A stretch of 42,674 bases of DNA from Bacillota bacterium. Its GTDB lineage: Bacteria > Bacillota > Clostridia > Peptostreptococcales > Anaerovoracaceae. The DNA is taken from NCBI GenBank assembly GCA_029218545.1, contig JAQXRN010000262.1, forward strand, positions 1 to 42,674. The letters are read 5' to 3'. Below, piece after piece: positions 1 through 8,860 of this stretch. The notes under the pieces were generated by a model that was given only the letters and a program-made list of their open reading frames with translations, ran no database searches and had not been told where the DNA came from. The position numbers and the translations under genes are program-made. Every line of letters begins with the position of its first letter. Position 1 is the stretch's first letter.

Positions 1-539
1 TGAAATGGGTTTGCACAGTATGTGGTTATGTACATGAAGGTCCTGAAGCTCCAGAAGCTTGTCCAATCTGCAAGGTTCCTGCAGAAAAGTTCATGAAGCA
101 GGGCGGAGAAATCGAATGGGCTGATCAGCACGTTGTAGGAGTTGCTAAGGGCGTTGATGAAGAAATCATCAAGGAACTTAGAGCGAACTTTGAAGGCGAA
201 TGCTCAGAAGTAGGCATGTACTTAGCAATGGCTAGAGTTGCCCACAGAGAAGGCTATCCTGAAATCGGATTATATTGGGAAAAGGCTGCTTGGGAAGAAG
301 CAGAACATGCAGCAAAATTTGCTGAATTATTAGGTGAAGTTGTAACTGACTCCACAAAGAAGAACTTAGAAATGAGAGTAGAAGCTGAAGCTGGTGCTTG
401 CGCAGGTAAGAAGGCTCTTGCTACAATGGCTAAGCAGCAGAACTTAGACGCTATCCATGACACAGTTCATGAAATGGCTAAGGACGAAGCTAGACACGGC
501 GCTGCATTTGCAGGTCTGTTAAAGAGATATTTCGGCTAA
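1..539 (+). CDS. Reverse-type rubrerythrin / NADH peroxidase (N-terminal rubredoxin CxxC pairs plus diiron domain); start codon cut by 1 nt at the window edge
   Basis: Reading tgaaatgg... in the frame of the 93..539 ORF gives (M)[35 protein letters not shown]...; diiron ExxH-type motifs ([16 protein letters not shown]). Confidence 0.9.
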   Translation, partial: KWVCTVCGYVHEGPEAPEACPICKVPAEKFMKQGGEIEWADQHVVGVAKGVDEEIIKELRANFEGECSEVGMYLAMARVAHREGYPEIGLYWEKAAWEEAEHAAKFAELLGEVVTDSTKKNLEMRVEAEAGACAGKKALATMAKQQNLDAIHDTVHEMAKDEARHGAAFAGLLKRYFG

Positions 540-566
540 TATCGGATCTATTATACCAGTATTATT

Positions 567-606
567 AAAGAGGGTGGAACAATGATTCTCACCCTCTTTT
601 TGCGTG
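567..606 (+). terminator. Rho-independent terminator after rubrerythrin
   Basis: AAAGAGGGTG - loop - CACCCTCTTT followed by T run. Confidence 0.8.
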
Positions 607-641
607 TTTTAAATATATTGAATTTCAGTTTAGATTCCGAT

Positions 642-1124
642 TCAGAATGTCAATCTCATCTTATGCCATACAACTCCGCCGTGGGTTGAGTCTGAAATGC
701 CTTCATCCACGAAACCGAATTTAGCATAGTAATGAACAAGGTGGTCCTTGCATGTAAGTACAAGACCCAGCTTTCCTGCAGCCTTTGTGTCTGATATAAC
801 CTGCTTCAGTACTCTTTCTGCACAGCCCTGTTTTCTGTATTCAGGGATTGTATCAACTCCGAAAATCATCTGCCACTTGCCGTCAGCCTTATGCATGCTG
901 GCATCATCATACATTTCATCGCAAAGATCAGGCAAATCTGTTGCCATACCGTTTACGAAGCCAACCATCTTATCCCCGTCAAAGAGTACCCAGAAGTAAT
1001 CAGGGAATACCGTCAGTCTCTTTCTGATTGACTCGAGAGATGCCGCCTCTGCAGGAGGGAAGCACTCTGCCTCTACCGCTGCAATAGCTTCTAAATCATT
1101 TAATGTCGCTTTTCTAATTTCCAT
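642..1124 (-). CDS. GNAT family N-acetyltransferase
   Basis: MEIRKATLNDLEAIAAVEAECFP...GVDTIPEYRKQGCAERVLKQVI typical GNAT motif A. Confidence 0.85.
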   Translation of the reverse strand: MEIRKATLNDLEAIAAVEAECFPPAEAASLESIRKRLTVFPDYFWVLFDGDKMVGFVNGMATDLPDLCDEMYDDASMHKADGKWQMIFGVDTIPEYRKQGCAERVLKQVISDTKAAGKLGLVLTCKDHLVHYYAKFGFVDEGISDSTHGGVVWHKMRLTF

Positions 1125-1136
1125 CGATGTCTCCTC

Positions 1137-2111
1137 CTAAATATTTAAAATTGCTTTTTTAAGCTCATTTATATCTGTAATCTGATTTACCTTGCCGCGA
1201 AATGCTGCGGCGCCGTGAACGCCCTTAAGATACCATCCTACGTGTTTCCTCATTTCACGAACGGCTGCATATTCGCCCTTCAGGTCGCAAAGATCATTAA
1301 GATGCCTTAACATCATATGCTTTTTATCTTCCTTGGTCGGTGGAGGAGGTAGTTCTTCACCCTTCCAAGCCGCTATAACCTCTCTGAATATCCAAGGATT
1401 CCCGAGAGTGCCTCGTCCTATCATTACAAAATCACATCCTGTCTGATCCATCATGGCAAGGGCTGATTCTGCATCTACTACGTCTCCGTTGCCAACTACC
1501 GGGATATCTACAGCTCGTTTTACGGCTGCAATGTGGCTCCAGTCAGCCTTTCCGGTGTAGAACTGCTCACGAGTTCGACCGTGGACTGTTATGGCAGAAG
1601 CTCCTGCAGCGGATATTGCGTGCGCTACTTCAACTGCATTTATTGAGTTTTCATCCCACCCTATCCGTATTTTTACCGTAACAGGTTTAGAAGTGTTCTT
1701 TACGGTTGCTGATACTACATCATATATTAAATCCGGATTTTTTAGAAGGGCAGAACCCTCACCGTTTTTTACTATTTTCGGCACCGGGCATCCCATATTG
1801 ATATCTATAAGCGCTCCGGGAAGCTTTTCCAGTTCCCTTGCAGTAAATGCCATTACTTCAGGCTCATGTCCAAATATCTGAAAACCCACAGGACGCTCTT
1901 CTTCATATGTATGGAGCAGCTTTCCTGTATTTTTATCACCGTACCATAGGCCCTTTCCGCTTACCATCTCGCTGAAAACAAGTGCCGCTCCCTGCTCCTT
2001 ACAGAGTCTTCTTGTGGGAGCATCGGTTATGCCTGCCAGCGGGGCAAGAAAAAAGGGGTTATCCAGTGTTAGATCAGCTATTCGCAATTCCTTCATGGTC
2101 TCCCCTTTCAT
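1137..2111 (-). CDS. dusB: tRNA-dihydrouridine synthase (DusB-like)
   Basis: APLAGITDAPTRRLCKEQGA, DINMGCPVPKIVKNGEGSALL, ITVHGRTREQFYTGKADW, GRGTLGNPWIF. Confidence 0.9.
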   Translation of the reverse strand: MKGETMKELRIADLTLDNPFFLAPLAGITDAPTRRLCKEQGAALVFSEMVSGKGLWYGDKNTGKLLHTYEEERPVGFQIFGHEPEVMAFTARELEKLPGALIDINMGCPVPKIVKNGEGSALLKNPDLIYDVVSATVKNTSKPVTVKIRIGWDENSINAVEVAHAISAAGASAITVHGRTREQFYTGKADWSHIAAVKRAVDIPVVGNGDVVDAESALAMMDQTGCDFVMIGRGTLGNPWIFREVIAAWKGEELPPPPTKEDKKHMMLRHLNDLCDLKGEYAAVREMRKHVGWYLKGVHGAAAFRGKVNQITDINELKKAILNI

Positions 2112-2115
2112 TTAT

Positions 2116-3696
2116 TTATTTTAATGCTGTTTCAACTCTCTGAAGTGCCAGAGCTATTGTAAGTCCTGGAATTACACGATTACCTGTAATTTCGGCACCG
2201 AGAATCTCGTTGATTTTTTTAAGTCTGTACTGAACTGTATTGGTATGAATGCCCATAAATTCAGCTGTTTTACCGCTGTTTAGCCCTGCATCCAGAACAA
2301 AGGTTTCAAGAGTTTCAAGAAGCTGTCTGGACTTGTTGTCCCCTTCCTTACGGAAGTTTGTCAGCAGGTCGGTGTAATTCTTCTTAAGATATCCACCCTG
2401 ATTCTGAAGGTTAACACAGCTTGCAACAAGAGCCATCTCATATTTTGTGAACACTCTCTTGTATGGGAATATATATCCGGCAAAGGCCCATGTTTCATTG
2501 ATCATTCTGAAACCGTCCCCAGCACCTTCTATTCCGTCAAAGCCTGTAACATGATATATTCTCACATTTTTCTTTTCTTTAAGTTCATCAAAGAGCTTAA
2601 TGCAGACGGCCTTTTCATCACCGTTTTCTTCGCTTTCATGCACAGTTCCTTTTATTACAACACCATATACGTCATTATCTTCATTAATTTTTAGTACTTT
2701 TAGAAGCCCTTTCTCTTCATACTGGTCGATTACAGCCTCACAGCTTGCATCGTTGATGCCCCTGCCATAGAATACAGAAAGTATGTCTTCTGACTTGAGC
2801 TCAATCTCATCTCTAAGAGAATACGCAAGGCTCTTGTTATCTCTAACCAGTGACTTGACGAATTCACTTTTAGCATCCCTTTCAGGCGTGAACTTCCACA
2901 TACCCATTGCAAGCTCAATGATTTCAGCAAGCTTAGTTATTTCTCCTGAGGAATAGCTGTCTTCATTATCAACGATAATCAGATAATATTTTTCACCTGC
3001 AATACCTACAGAACCCCAGTAGGTCTGTACTCCGTCGATTTCAACCAGACTGTATACATGACCCAGGTTCATGGCAGTTTCTCTACCGCGTCTTATTGCC
3101 GCATCTATGGTGGTTGTCTTTCTTGTCTCAATGACAAAGACAGGATTGAGTTCTTCGCTCAGCAGTACAACCTGAAAAGCATTGTTTAATGCAGCTTCCT
3201 TTAACGCCTGCTGAAAACTTGTATATTTTTCGAAGTTAAGCAGGTGGAAAATGGTGTTGTTGATTAATGCATTGTTAAAGTTGTTTCCGTATAGAACTTT
3301 TTCCATAATTTCCTCTATAATTGAGGCATAGGAAACTTCCACAGTCTCAGGCAGGAGAATAAAAGGGATTCCTGCTTCTTCAGCGGTTGCGATTAGCTCA
3401 TTATAGTTATGGCTCTCACCCTTAGTATCTCTCTGAAGGAAAATGATTCCCGCAATTCCCTGCATTGCCAGCTCACGGATGGTTCTGCACTGGGAATTTA
3501 CATCATCCTTCATTGCAGAAAATGTTGTAAGAACCAGTTCTTCCTTCTTCCCATTGCAGATTACCGCTTCATTGGCATTGGAAGCATCCATGACGGATAC
3601 GCTTCTGACACGATTATTTAAGTTTCTTTCTCCTGCAACTACAATGCTCTGGTTAAACGTCTGCATCTGTAGACAGTCTTTAACAGTCACTTTCAT
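2116..3696 (-). CDS. PucR-family transcriptional regulator (N-terminal PucR domain, C-terminal HTH_30)
   Basis: C-terminus FVLDAGLNSGKTAEFMGIHTNTVQYRLKKINEILG; N-terminal PucR-like domain. Confidence 0.85.
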   Translation of the reverse strand: MKVTVKDCLQMQTFNQSIVVAGERNLNNRVRSVSVMDASNANEAVICNGKKEELVLTTFSAMKDDVNSQCRTIRELAMQGIAGIIFLQRDTKGESHNYNELIATAEEAGIPFILLPETVEVSYASIIEEIMEKVLYGNNFNNALINNTIFHLLNFEKYTSFQQALKEAALNNAFQVVLLSEELNPVFVIETRKTTTIDAAIRRGRETAMNLGHVYSLVEIDGVQTYWGSVGIAGEKYYLIIVDNEDSYSSGEITKLAEIIELAMGMWKFTPERDAKSEFVKSLVRDNKSLAYSLRDEIELKSEDILSVFYGRGINDASCEAVIDQYEEKGLLKVLKINEDNDVYGVVIKGTVHESEENGDEKAVCIKLFDELKEKKNVRIYHVTGFDGIEGAGDGFRMINETWAFAGYIFPYKRVFTKYEMALVASCVNLQNQGGYLKKNYTDLLTNFRKEGDNKSRQLLETLETFVLDAGLNSGKTAEFMGIHTNTVQYRLKKINEILGAEITGNRVIPGLTIALALQRVETALK

Positions 3697-5797
3697 CTTT
3701 TTCTACTTTCTCATCTAACTCTGTATTATCCACGTTTTCTTCTTTCGGTTCAGCTTCATGCTCAACTACTGGCTCAGAATCTTCAGCCTCCGGTTCAACT
3801 ACCGGCTCAGAATCCTCAGCCTCGGGCTCAGCTTCTGCATCAGCAAGATAGTCAGTGTCAAACTGAGCAAGTTTTTCTTCCTCTTCCTTGCGCAGTCTCT
3901 CTGATTCAGCAGCTTCCTCCTGGTCTCTTGCCTTCTTTGCCTCATCTTCGGCCTTAACCTTTTCAGAAAGTCCTTCAGCAGTATATTCTCCTGTAAACAG
4001 ACCTTCGAACTGTTCTCCGTCAATAGTTTCCACAAGAAGAAGTGCTTCCGCAACTCTTGTAAGGATATCCATGTTGCCCTTGAGGAGTCTTTCTGCCTCT
4101 GCATAAGCTTCATCTATCAGGTTCTTAACTTCTTCATCTATTTCACGAGCCACGGCTTCAGAGTAATTCTTGTGGGCTGTAAAATCGTTTCCTAAGAACA
4201 CTTCTTCTGAGCTTGAATAGTTTACAGGACCCAACTTGTTGCTGAAGCCATATTTTGTAACCATTTCACGTGCAATGTCGGTTGCTCTCATGATATCGTT
4301 GCTTGCGCCTGTACTGATATCATCTAAAGTCAGAGCCTCTGCAACTCTGCCGCCCAGAAGGTGAACAATCGCATTCTTCATGCTGTTTCTTGTTTCATAG
4401 CTCTTATCTTCCTTAGGAAGTGTCATTGTAAATCCGCCGGCTCTTCCTCTTGGAATAATTGTTACCTGATGAACAGGGTCACTGTCAGGAATCAGTCTTG
4501 CAACAACTGCATGGCCTGCTTCGTGATATGCTGTAAGCTTTCTTTCCTTAGGGCTGACAACTCTGCTCTTCTTTTCAGGACCTGCAATAACCTTTGTAAT
4601 TGCTTCTTCGATTTCTTCCATTCTGATGAAACGTCCGTTTCTTCTTGCGGTAATCAGTGAAGCTTCGTTAAGCAGGTTTTCAATATCTGCAGGAGTGAAC
4701 CCCGGTGTTCTTCTAGCTAATACATCCGGTGTAACATCGTCTGCAAGAGGCTTGTTCTTACTGTGAATTTTGAATATTTCTTCTCTTCCCTTGACATCAG
4801 GTACACCGATAACAATCTGTCTATCAAATCTACCCGGTCTTAATAAGGCAGGGTCTAAAATGTCAGGTCTGTTTGTAGCTGCCAGGATGATGATGCCTGA
4901 GTTTTCAGCGAAACCATCCATTTCTACAAGTAACTGGTTAAGAGTCTGCTCTCTTTCGTCATGACCGCCACCGATTCCTGCGCCTCTCTTACGACCTACG
5001 GCATCGATTTCGTCGATAAATACGATACAAGGTGCATTCTTTTTAGCCTGGTCAAACAGGTCTCTAACACGGGAAGCACCTACACCGACGAACATTTCAA
5101 CGAAGTCGGAACCACTGATTGTAAAGAAAGGTACGCCTGCTTCACCTGCAGCAGCCTTTGAAATGTAAGTCTTACCTGTTCCCGGAGGACCCACCAGAAG
5201 GATTCCCTTAGGAATTCTTGCACCTAAATCGTTATATTTCTTAGGGTATTTGAGGAAGTCTACGACCTCTTCAAGTTCCTGTTTTTCTTCATCTAATCCG
5301 GCTACGTCGGCAAAGGTAACCTTCTTTTCTCCCCCTTTGACCATCTTGGCACGAGATTTACCAAACTGGAAGGCTTTGCCGTTGCCACCCTGATTCATCA
5401 TAAAATAAATCAGGAAGATTATAGCTGCCGCCGCAAACAATGTCGGAAGCAGATTCAATATGAAGGAGCCCGTGTTGTTAGGTGCATCGCTTTCATATAC
5501 AAGCTTACCTTCCTGAACCTGCGGGAATAAATACTCCTCATTTATTATTGATAGTTCAACCACAGAGTTTACATATGCATATACGACTTTCTGGTCGCTG
5601 AGTTTGCCTGTAAGTTTTGTCTCTGTAACATTGATTTCCTTTATTTTTTCGTCTTGCAGGTACTGAACGAACTTTGACAGCGGTACTTCTTTAACCTCTA
5701 CCTGCTGTCCGCCCAGCCCCTTATATGCTGAAGCTACTCCCAGTACGATAACAAACAGGAGCACATATACAATTATGTTTTTTGCGAATCGTTTCAC
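3680..5797 (-). CDS. ftsH: ATP-dependent zinc metalloprotease FtsH with extended acidic C-terminal tail
   Basis: GPPGTGKT Walker A, HEAGHA zinc site, SRH region; two N-terminal TM segments. Confidence 0.97.
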   Translation of the reverse strand: MKRFAKNIIVYVLLFVIVLGVASAYKGLGGQQVEVKEVPLSKFVQYLQDEKIKEINVTETKLTGKLSDQKVVYAYVNSVVELSIINEEYLFPQVQEGKLVYESDAPNNTGSFILNLLPTLFAAAAIIFLIYFMMNQGGNGKAFQFGKSRAKMVKGGEKKVTFADVAGLDEEKQELEEVVDFLKYPKKYNDLGARIPKGILLVGPPGTGKTYISKAAAGEAGVPFFTISGSDFVEMFVGVGASRVRDLFDQAKKNAPCIVFIDEIDAVGRKRGAGIGGGHDEREQTLNQLLVEMDGFAENSGIIILAATNRPDILDPALLRPGRFDRQIVIGVPDVKGREEIFKIHSKNKPLADDVTPDVLARRTPGFTPADIENLLNEASLITARRNGRFIRMEEIEEAITKVIAGPEKKSRVVSPKERKLTAYHEAGHAVVARLIPDSDPVHQVTIIPRGRAGGFTMTLPKEDKSYETRNSMKNAIVHLLGGRVAEALTLDDISTGASNDIMRATDIAREMVTKYGFSNKLGPVNYSSSEEVFLGNDFTAHKNYSEAVAREIDEEVKNLIDEAYAEAERLLKGNMDILTRVAEALLLVETIDGEQFEGLFTGEYTAEGLSEKVKAEDEAKKARDQEEAAESERLRKEEEEKLAQFDTDYLADAEAEPEAEDSEPVVEPEAEDSEPVVEHEAEPKEENVDNTELDEKVEKDESDC

Positions 5798-5860
5798 AGC
5801 TTTCCCCTTTCACTTTTTTTGTTTAATTCTACAAATATCCGATATATTTTATCATATGAA

Positions 5861-7258
5861 TCACAAATTTTCAAGGATTATTATAGGTTCTGATGAGTTT
5901 CCTGATACTGCATATCGGGAAGAAAATCTTCCTTTCAGGCGCATGTTTTCCTGGCTGAATGCCTCTGACGGAAGCACCCACAGAACTTCACTTCCTTTTG
6001 CAAGCACAAGCAACTTATCCCTGTAATGTTTAGGAACCTTCTGGTCTACAAAGAAATCCTGAAGCTTTTTAGAACCATTTTTCAGAGCAATTCTGTCGCC
6101 CTGCTTTCTGGTTCTTATCATCAGTTCAGATTTTGATACTCCCTGAAAAGCACCGTAAACTTTATTCCTATTTATATCCTTGTATTCTACATATTCTTCA
6201 CAGGTAAGAACCCTTATATTCCATCCCTTAAGGCTTAAGGTCCTGTCCTTTTTTTCAAAGACAAGTGTGTCATATTCCTTTCTGGCAATATAGCCCTCAG
6301 ATAAATCGCACATAGCCGATGGACTATCCGAGGTCAACACTGCATCGACAGCTTCACCTTGAGCATATGTCAAATTCTGATTCAAGCCTATTTTGTTCAG
6401 AGAGTGAGTATACACTCTGAATCTGATTGATTGGTGAAGTTCTGATAAAATTTTACACTTTAAGTTCTGATAGTCATCTCCGTAAGAGTCCAAAGCCTCA
6501 TGGTACATTGAAACAGCCTGCTCTTTGAGGTATTCTCTGTCTGCTGCAGCTATTCTGCCCAGTCTGTTGACAGTATCAATAATATTCTCATTAAAATTGT
6601 CCTGAAGGAAAGGAATGAGCATATTCCTTATCCTGTTTCTTGCATAAAGATTTTCTTCATTAGTGTGGTCAATTCTAGGCTTCAACCCCATTTGACGACA
6701 ATATTCTTCGATTTCTGAACGCTTGAAGTCCAGAATCGGTCTGATAACCGCAAAACCCCTTTCATCCAATCTCTTGTACGGAATCCCCGCAAGTCCGTCC
6801 GTTCCCGTTCCTCGCATCAGGCGGAAAAGTATGGTCTCACATTGGTCGTTGGCATTATGGGCAACGGCAATGGCAATCTTCTCTTTGGGAATTCCTCTTT
6901 CAAGAATTTCGTATGCAGCCTTGCCAAAGGCTTCATACCTTGCCTTCCTGCCTGCCTCTTCAGAAGTAAGGCCAAGTTCTGCTGCCATCTCATTGCAGTC
7001 CACCGTAAAAACACTGCAAGGTACTTTATTTTTACTGCAGAGTTCTTCCACATAAGCCTGATCATCCTCAGCTGCTCCCGGTCTGAGCTTATGGTTGACA
7101 TGAACCGCATACAAGGTCAGGTTCAGTTCTTCCCCAAGGCTCATAAGCAAGTCAAAAAGGCACACCGAATCGGGACCTCCTGAAAGGCCTACTACAATGT
7201 GCATTCCATCAGTTATTAAATTGTGTTTTCTGATTGTCTGCAATATTTTTTTCTTCAT
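5861..7258 (-). CDS. tilS: tRNA(Ile)-lysidine synthase
   Basis: VGLSGGPDSVCL PP-loop, HNANDQCETILFRLMRGTG, C-terminal TilS domain. Confidence 0.95.
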   Translation of the reverse strand: MKKKILQTIRKHNLITDGMHIVVGLSGGPDSVCLFDLLMSLGEELNLTLYAVHVNHKLRPGAAEDDQAYVEELCSKNKVPCSVFTVDCNEMAAELGLTSEEAGRKARYEAFGKAAYEILERGIPKEKIAIAVAHNANDQCETILFRLMRGTGTDGLAGIPYKRLDERGFAVIRPILDFKRSEIEEYCRQMGLKPRIDHTNEENLYARNRIRNMLIPFLQDNFNENIIDTVNRLGRIAAADREYLKEQAVSMYHEALDSYGDDYQNLKCKILSELHQSIRFRVYTHSLNKIGLNQNLTYAQGEAVDAVLTSDSPSAMCDLSEGYIARKEYDTLVFEKKDRTLSLKGWNIRVLTCEEYVEYKDINRNKVYGAFQGVSKSELMIRTRKQGDRIALKNGSKKLQDFFVDQKVPKHYRDKLLVLAKGSEVLWVLPSEAFSQENMRLKGRFSSRYAVSGNSSEPIIILENL

Positions 7259-7929
7259 TGTACTTTTATTATTATAGTGGTCATATCATCCATGCTTCCT
7301 AAAGGGCATTTATCCATGGCAAGCTGAGTAATTTCTCTGGCCAGAAACCTCATAGTCTTCCCTCTTGAATTCCTGATTAAAAAGTCCTTAAGCCAGTCAG
7401 CTCCAAGATCCGCCTTATCCGCTTCAGTTATTCCATCCGAAACCATTACTATAAGGTCCCCGGGTCTCAAATACATAGTCTTTCTGCTCAGGGAAACTCT
7501 GGAAATGATTCCAACAGGAAGTGCCTTGGGTTCAATAGCCCTTACCCAGTTGTCTCTGAGAAGAAACGAGGCGGCAGAGCCCATCTTGTAAAAGTTTGCC
7601 CTGCCTGTAGCTTTGTTTATTATAAGCAAATCTATGGTAGCAAACATTTCCTCTCTTCCATGCTTCTCAATGAGGAGCCTGTTGACTATTTTTATTGCAA
7701 GAGCCGGCGCCATGCCTGCCTTCAGGAGCTTTCTCAGCCACGTCAGCACAGTCTTGCTTTCAGCCGCCGCCTTCATCCCCTTGCCCATTCCATCAGACAG
7801 GATGAAGGCCAGCCTGCCCCCGGGCAGGCTGCACGCGGCAGCGGCGTCGCCGCTGCCGCCGGGGGCGGCTGCATACATGTAGCGCCCGCTGCTTATCTTT
7901 TCAATTTTTCCGTAGCCTTTAGTTTTCAT
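7255..7929 (-). CDS. Short SpoIIE/PP2C-type Ser/Thr phosphatase (catalytic domain only)
   Basis: SGDAAAACSLPGGRLAFILSDGMGKGMKAAAES...MVSDGITEAD...GSMDDMTTIIIKV; position next to tilS-ftsH matches the spoIIE neighbourhood. Confidence 0.8.
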   Translation of the reverse strand: MKTKGYGKIEKISSGRYMYAAAPGGSGDAAAACSLPGGRLAFILSDGMGKGMKAAAESKTVLTWLRKLLKAGMAPALAIKIVNRLLIEKHGREEMFATIDLLIINKATGRANFYKMGSAASFLLRDNWVRAIEPKALPVGIISRVSLSRKTMYLRPGDLIVMVSDGITEADKADLGADWLKDFLIRNSRGKTMRFLAREITQLAMDKCPLGSMDDMTTIIIKVQ

Positions 7930-7999
7930 AGGCTTTATCTTAGCACAGTTCTTTTAAAAAAACTGTCGAAAGAAGCCGCCCCATAAAAACTATTTTCAT

Positions 8000-8833
8000 C
8001 TAATCGTTAATGTTAAAAAATACCTTTGCGTTTTCCAGTGTGACTTTTGCCACTTCTTCGTATTCAACGCCTTTAATAAGGGCAACACGCCTTGCCGTAT
8101 GCTCTACATAAGGCGGCTTGTTCTTCTTACCTCTGAAAGGTACAGGTGTAAGATAAGGCGAGTCAGTTTCCACCAGCAGGTATTCTAAAGGAATCGCCTC
8201 AACCACCTCTGTGGTCTTCCTGTTGTTTTTGTATGTGACAGGGCCGGCGATGGACAGCGTCGCTCCAAGCTTCACATACTGCTGCCCCAGCTCGCGGCTT
8301 CCGCTGAAGCAATGAAGAAGCACGCGAGCGTCCTTTTCAAGGACGCCGCCGGCCCCTTTTCGCATTGGGAACCAGCTTTTGCGTTCGTCTGTGAAGGCAC
8401 CTTCCTCTTTGAGAATATCCATGGTCTTCTGGTCGGCTTCCCTTGAATGTATCACAATTGGCATTTTCAGCTCATTTGCCAGCTGAATCTGTCTTCTGAA
8501 CCAGTATTCCTGAACATCCTGATCGGAGTGATTGTAGTAGAAGTCCAGTCCTATTTCACCGATTGCCTGAACCTTATCCTTTGCGGCCAGTTCTCTGATA
8601 GTCTCCAGCATGGCTTCATCCATGGTCTTGGCATCATGAGGATGAACGCCTACTGCTGCGTAGCACCATGGAAGTTCTGACGCATGTTTTACCGCCAGCA
8701 AAGAGCTCTGAAGGTCAAAGCCGATATCCATAACATATGATAAATCAGAAGCCTCGATATCACTTATCAAGGCTTCTCTTTCTTCATTGCTAAAGGTATC
8801 GTTATTAATATGTGCGTGTGAGTCAAATAACAT
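8000..8833 (-). CDS. tatD: TatD family metal-dependent hydrolase
   Basis: MLFDSHAHINN, GEIGLDFYY, IHSREA, HCFSGS, VETDSPYLTPVPFRGKKNKP. Confidence 0.93.
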   Translation of the reverse strand: MLFDSHAHINNDTFSNEEREALISDIEASDLSYVMDIGFDLQSSLLAVKHASELPWCYAAVGVHPHDAKTMDEAMLETIRELAAKDKVQAIGEIGLDFYYNHSDQDVQEYWFRRQIQLANELKMPIVIHSREADQKTMDILKEEGAFTDERKSWFPMRKGAGGVLEKDARVLLHCFSGSRELGQQYVKLGATLSIAGPVTYKNNRKTTEVVEAIPLEYLLVETDSPYLTPVPFRGKKNKPPYVEHTARRVALIKGVEYEEVAKVTLENAKVFFNIND

Positions 8834-8860
8834 ATCTATACCTCTGATTATATTTTAGTA

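Noticed and set aside
7660-7986. Plus-strand 108-aa ORF opposite the SpoIIE-like gene
   Set aside because: Antisense shadow ORF created by the GC-rich patch; the opposite strand has conserved PP2C motifs.
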